Source: Acidobacteriota bacterium
GTDB lineage: Bacteria > Acidobacteriota > Thermoanaerobaculia > Multivoradales > JAHEKO01
DNA length: 14,222 nucleotides
Reading direction: 5' to 3'
Assembly (NCBI GenBank): GCA_027296385.1
Contig: JAPUJD010000267.1
Location: 1 to 14,222 of the forward strand
The position numbers and the translations under genes are program-made. Shown here piece by piece: positions 12,665 to 14,222 of this stretch (positions within the stretch are counted from its first letter, which is position 1; every line of letters starts with the position of its first letter). A model generated the notes under the pieces. The model saw only the letters and a program-made list of their open reading frames with translations, searched no databases and was not told where the DNA came from.

Positions 12665-13711
12665 ATGCTGATCGCAGTCGATGCAATGGGTGGTGACCAC
12701 GCTCCCGAAGCGGTGGTCGAGGGTGCTGTGCGCGCGGCCCGAGAGGATGGCACCGGCATCCTTCTGGTAGGTGATCACGAGCGCCTGGCTGGCGAGCTCG
12801 ACAAACTGGGGGCCGCTCCCGAGACGCTGGAAACGGTGCATGCCAGCGAAGTCGTGGGCATGGCCGACCCCCCGATCGCGCCACTGCGCCAAAAGCGCGA
12901 TTCCTCGATCCGGGTCTGCGGAGACCTGGTTCGCGACGGACGCGCGCAGGCGCTGGTCAGCGCCGGCAACACCGGTGCGGCGATGATCGTGGCCAAGGTC
13001 GTCGTGGGCGCCATCAAGGGGGTCGACCGGCCCGCCCTGGCGGGGGTCTTCCCCAATCCCAAAGGTCGCACGGTGGTTCTCGACGTCGGTGCCAACGTCG
13101 ACACCAAGCCGGAGCAGCTGCGCGAGTTTGCCGTGATGGGCCACTTCTACGCCCAGGAGGTGCTTCGCACCCCAGCGCCTCGGGTTGGCCTGCTGTCGAT
13201 CGGCTCAGAGGAAGGCAAGGGCGACGACGTCACCCGGCGAGTCTTCGAAGTAATGAAGAGCACCGGCCTCAATTTCGTCGGCAACGTCGAGGGTAGTGAC
13301 GTCTTTGGCGGCGATCTGGACGTGATCGTCTGTGACGGCTTCGTTGGCAACGCCATCCTCAAGAGCGCCGAGTCACTGGTCGAGTTCGTGGCTGCGACCT
13401 TGCGCGGCGAACTTCGGCGCAGCTGGCGGGCTCGGCTGGGCTACGTTCTTGCCGCGCCGGCGTTCCGCGCCCTGCGACGCAAGACCGACTACGCCGAGTA
13501 CGGCGCCGCGCCACTGCTCGGGGTCGGCGGTGGTTGCTTCATCGCCCACGGGCACTCCAACGCCAAGGCGATACACAGTGCCATACGGCGCGCGGTCGAG
13601 TTCTGCTCTGCCGACCTCGCGGATAAGATCCGCGACAAAGTCGCCGAGCTCCATGCTCAGGAGGAACTGCTGCTCCGGCTCGACGGACCCAGGGAGATAC
13701 CGGCCTCATGA
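12665..13711 (+). CDS. plsX: Phosphate acyltransferase PlsX
   Basis: A 348-residue PlsX, which converts acyl-ACP and phosphate to acyl-phosphate, the donor used by PlsY to acylate glycerol-3-phosphate at the membrane. The N-terminus MLIAVDAMGGDHAPEAVVEG is the family signature. Further markers are ADPPIAPLRQKRDSSIR, LVSAGNTGAAM, VLDVGANVDTKPEQL, GLLSIGSEEGKG, NFVGNVEGSDVFGGDLDVIV, CDGFVGNAILKSAE and the C-terminal GGGCFIAHGHSNAKAIHSAI. Length is typical. The ATG at 12665 has no visible Shine-Dalgarno sequence, but the MxIAVDAMGGD start fixes it. It lies 135 bases after rpmF, across a 9-base inverted repeat, and overlaps fabH by 4 bases (ATGA at 13708-13711), so PlsX and FabH are probably made together. 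Confidence 0.97.
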   Translation: MLIAVDAMGGDHAPEAVVEGAVRAAREDGTGILLVGDHERLAGELDKLGAAPETLETVHASEVVGMADPPIAPLRQKRDSSIRVCGDLVRDGRAQALVSAGNTGAAMIVAKVVVGAIKGVDRPALAGVFPNPKGRTVVLDVGANVDTKPEQLREFAVMGHFYAQEVLRTPAPRVGLLSIGSEEGKGDDVTRRVFEVMKSTGLNFVGNVEGSDVFGGDLDVIVCDGFVGNAILKSAESLVEFVAATLRGELRRSWRARLGYVLAAPAFRALRRKTDYAEYGAAPLLGVGGGCFIAHGHSNAKAIHSAIRRAVEFCSADLADKIRDKVAELHAQEELLLRLDGPREIPAS

Positions 13712-14222
13712 GAGCGCGAATCGTCGGCACCGGCATGGCTGTACCCGACCGAGTGCTGAGCAACGCCGACCTCGAGAAGATAGTCGATACGACCGACGAG
13801 TGGATCGTTACGCGGACCGGGATCCACGAGCGCCGGATGGCGGGGCCCGACGAGGCGCTCTCCGACTTCGCGCTGCCGGCGGCGGATCGTGCGCTCGAGA
13901 TGGCCGGTGTCGACGGGGCGGACGTGGATCTCGTGATCTGCGCCACGATCTCGGCCGACCGGATCTTTCCCGCCACGTCGTGCGCGATCCAGGACCACAT
14001 CGGAGCGGCCGACGCGCCGGCTTTCGACCTGTCCGCGGCATGCACGGGATTCCTCTACGGCATTGGCATCGGCACCCAGTTCATCGAGGCCGAACGGGCG
14101 CGCAACGTTCTGGTGGTCGGCGGCGAGATGCTGACCAAGATCGTCGACTGGACCGATCGAGCGACCTGCGTGCTCTTCGGCGACGGTGCCGGGGCTGTTC
14201 TCCTGCAGGCGACCGATGAAGA
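13708..14222 (+). CDS. fabH: Beta-ketoacyl-ACP synthase III FabH, 3' truncated by window edge
   Basis: The first 171 residues of FabH, which joins acetyl-CoA (or a branched acyl-CoA) to malonyl-ACP to start type II fatty-acid synthesis in the cytoplasm. It opens MRARIVGTGMAVPDRVLSN and has TTDEWIVTRTGIHERRM (28-44), the usual CoA-contact stretch. The active-site cysteine is C112 in DLSAACTGFLYG, at the same number as in E. coli. LFGDGAGAVLL near the window end is canonical. The catalytic His and Asn lie beyond the window. The ATG overlaps the plsX TGA; an AGGGAG stretch at 13691-13696 is 11 bases ahead, rather far, so coupling probably matters. The reading frame is open to the last base. Confidence 0.96.
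   Translation, partial: MRARIVGTGMAVPDRVLSNADLEKIVDTTDEWIVTRTGIHERRMAGPDEALSDFALPAADRALEMAGVDGADVDLVICATISADRIFPATSCAIQDHIGAADAPAFDLSAACTGFLYGIGIGTQFIEAERARNVLVVGGEMLTKIVDWTDRATCVLFGDGAGAVLLQATDE

Noticed and set aside
13332..14219. Plus-strand open frame of 295 codons across plsX and fabH
   Set aside because: The plsX and fabH frames carry all conserved residues, including FabH C112. This frame is a shadow with Arg/Ser/Pro-rich sequence.
1..14222. Search for defence systems, toxin-antitoxin pairs, CRISPR arrays, tRNA genes and complete transposons
   Set aside because: No repeat-spacer pattern, cloverleaf, transposase, nuclease or toxin-like small gene pair was seen; all sizeable genes are explained by glycan, purine-salvage, ribosome and lipid functions except the anchored protein at 10390.

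Overview
The window is G+C-rich (about two-thirds by eye), densely coded bacterial DNA with many GTG starts and 4-base start/stop overlaps. The order yceD-rpmF-plsX-fabH is the common bacterial start of the fatty-acid/phospholipid cluster. Base composition and the style of the neighbouring polysaccharide genes would fit an environmental Acidobacteriota or similar lineage, but the sequence alone does not settle the phylum. No rRNA, tRNA, CRISPR array or complete transposon was seen, and no stretch over 300 bases lacks a gene.

Layout. (1) 1-864, + strand: the 3' end of one purine-type phosphoribosyltransferase followed by a complete, clearly paralogous second copy. (2) 904-4026, + strand: a compact three-gene unit of two GT4 glycosyltransferases and an alpha/beta hydrolase resembling the MEST/haloalkane dehalogenase group; all three genes overlap. 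(3) 4090-10348, - strand: a five-gene operon read right to left, with four GT4 glycosyltransferases followed by a polyprenyl-phosphate sugar phosphotransferase, the enzyme that puts the first sugar on undecaprenyl phosphate. Three of its four junctions are GTGA overlaps. (4) 10390-11583, + strand: an unrecognised 397-residue protein with one N-terminal membrane anchor, transcribed divergently from the glycosyltransferase operon. (5) 11584-11774: a 191-base non-coding stretch with a tandem imperfect repeat, a candidate promoter and a 15-base sequence also found at 4023. (6) 11775-14222, + strand: yceD, rpmF, plsX and a 3'-truncated fabH.

How the genes work together. Blocks 2 and 3 converge on the 63-base gap at 4027-4089 and look like part of an exopolysaccharide, capsule or O-antigen locus. 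The phosphotransferase would start the lipid-linked repeat unit at the inner membrane, and the six GT4 enzymes would add further sugars from nucleotide-sugar donors. No flippase, polymerase, chain-length regulator or exporter lies inside the window, so the locus is either incomplete here or its export genes are elsewhere. Block 6 is housekeeping: YceD is linked to 23S rRNA/L32 metabolism, RpmF is ribosomal protein bL32, PlsX makes acyl-phosphate for phospholipid synthesis and FabH starts fatty-acid elongation.

I did not find a clear new defence or mobile system. The points most worth a second look are the MEST-like hydrolase inside a glycosyltransferase operon, the diverged phosphoribosyltransferase pair, the unrecognised anchored protein, and the small repeats in the intergenic DNA around yceD and plsX.
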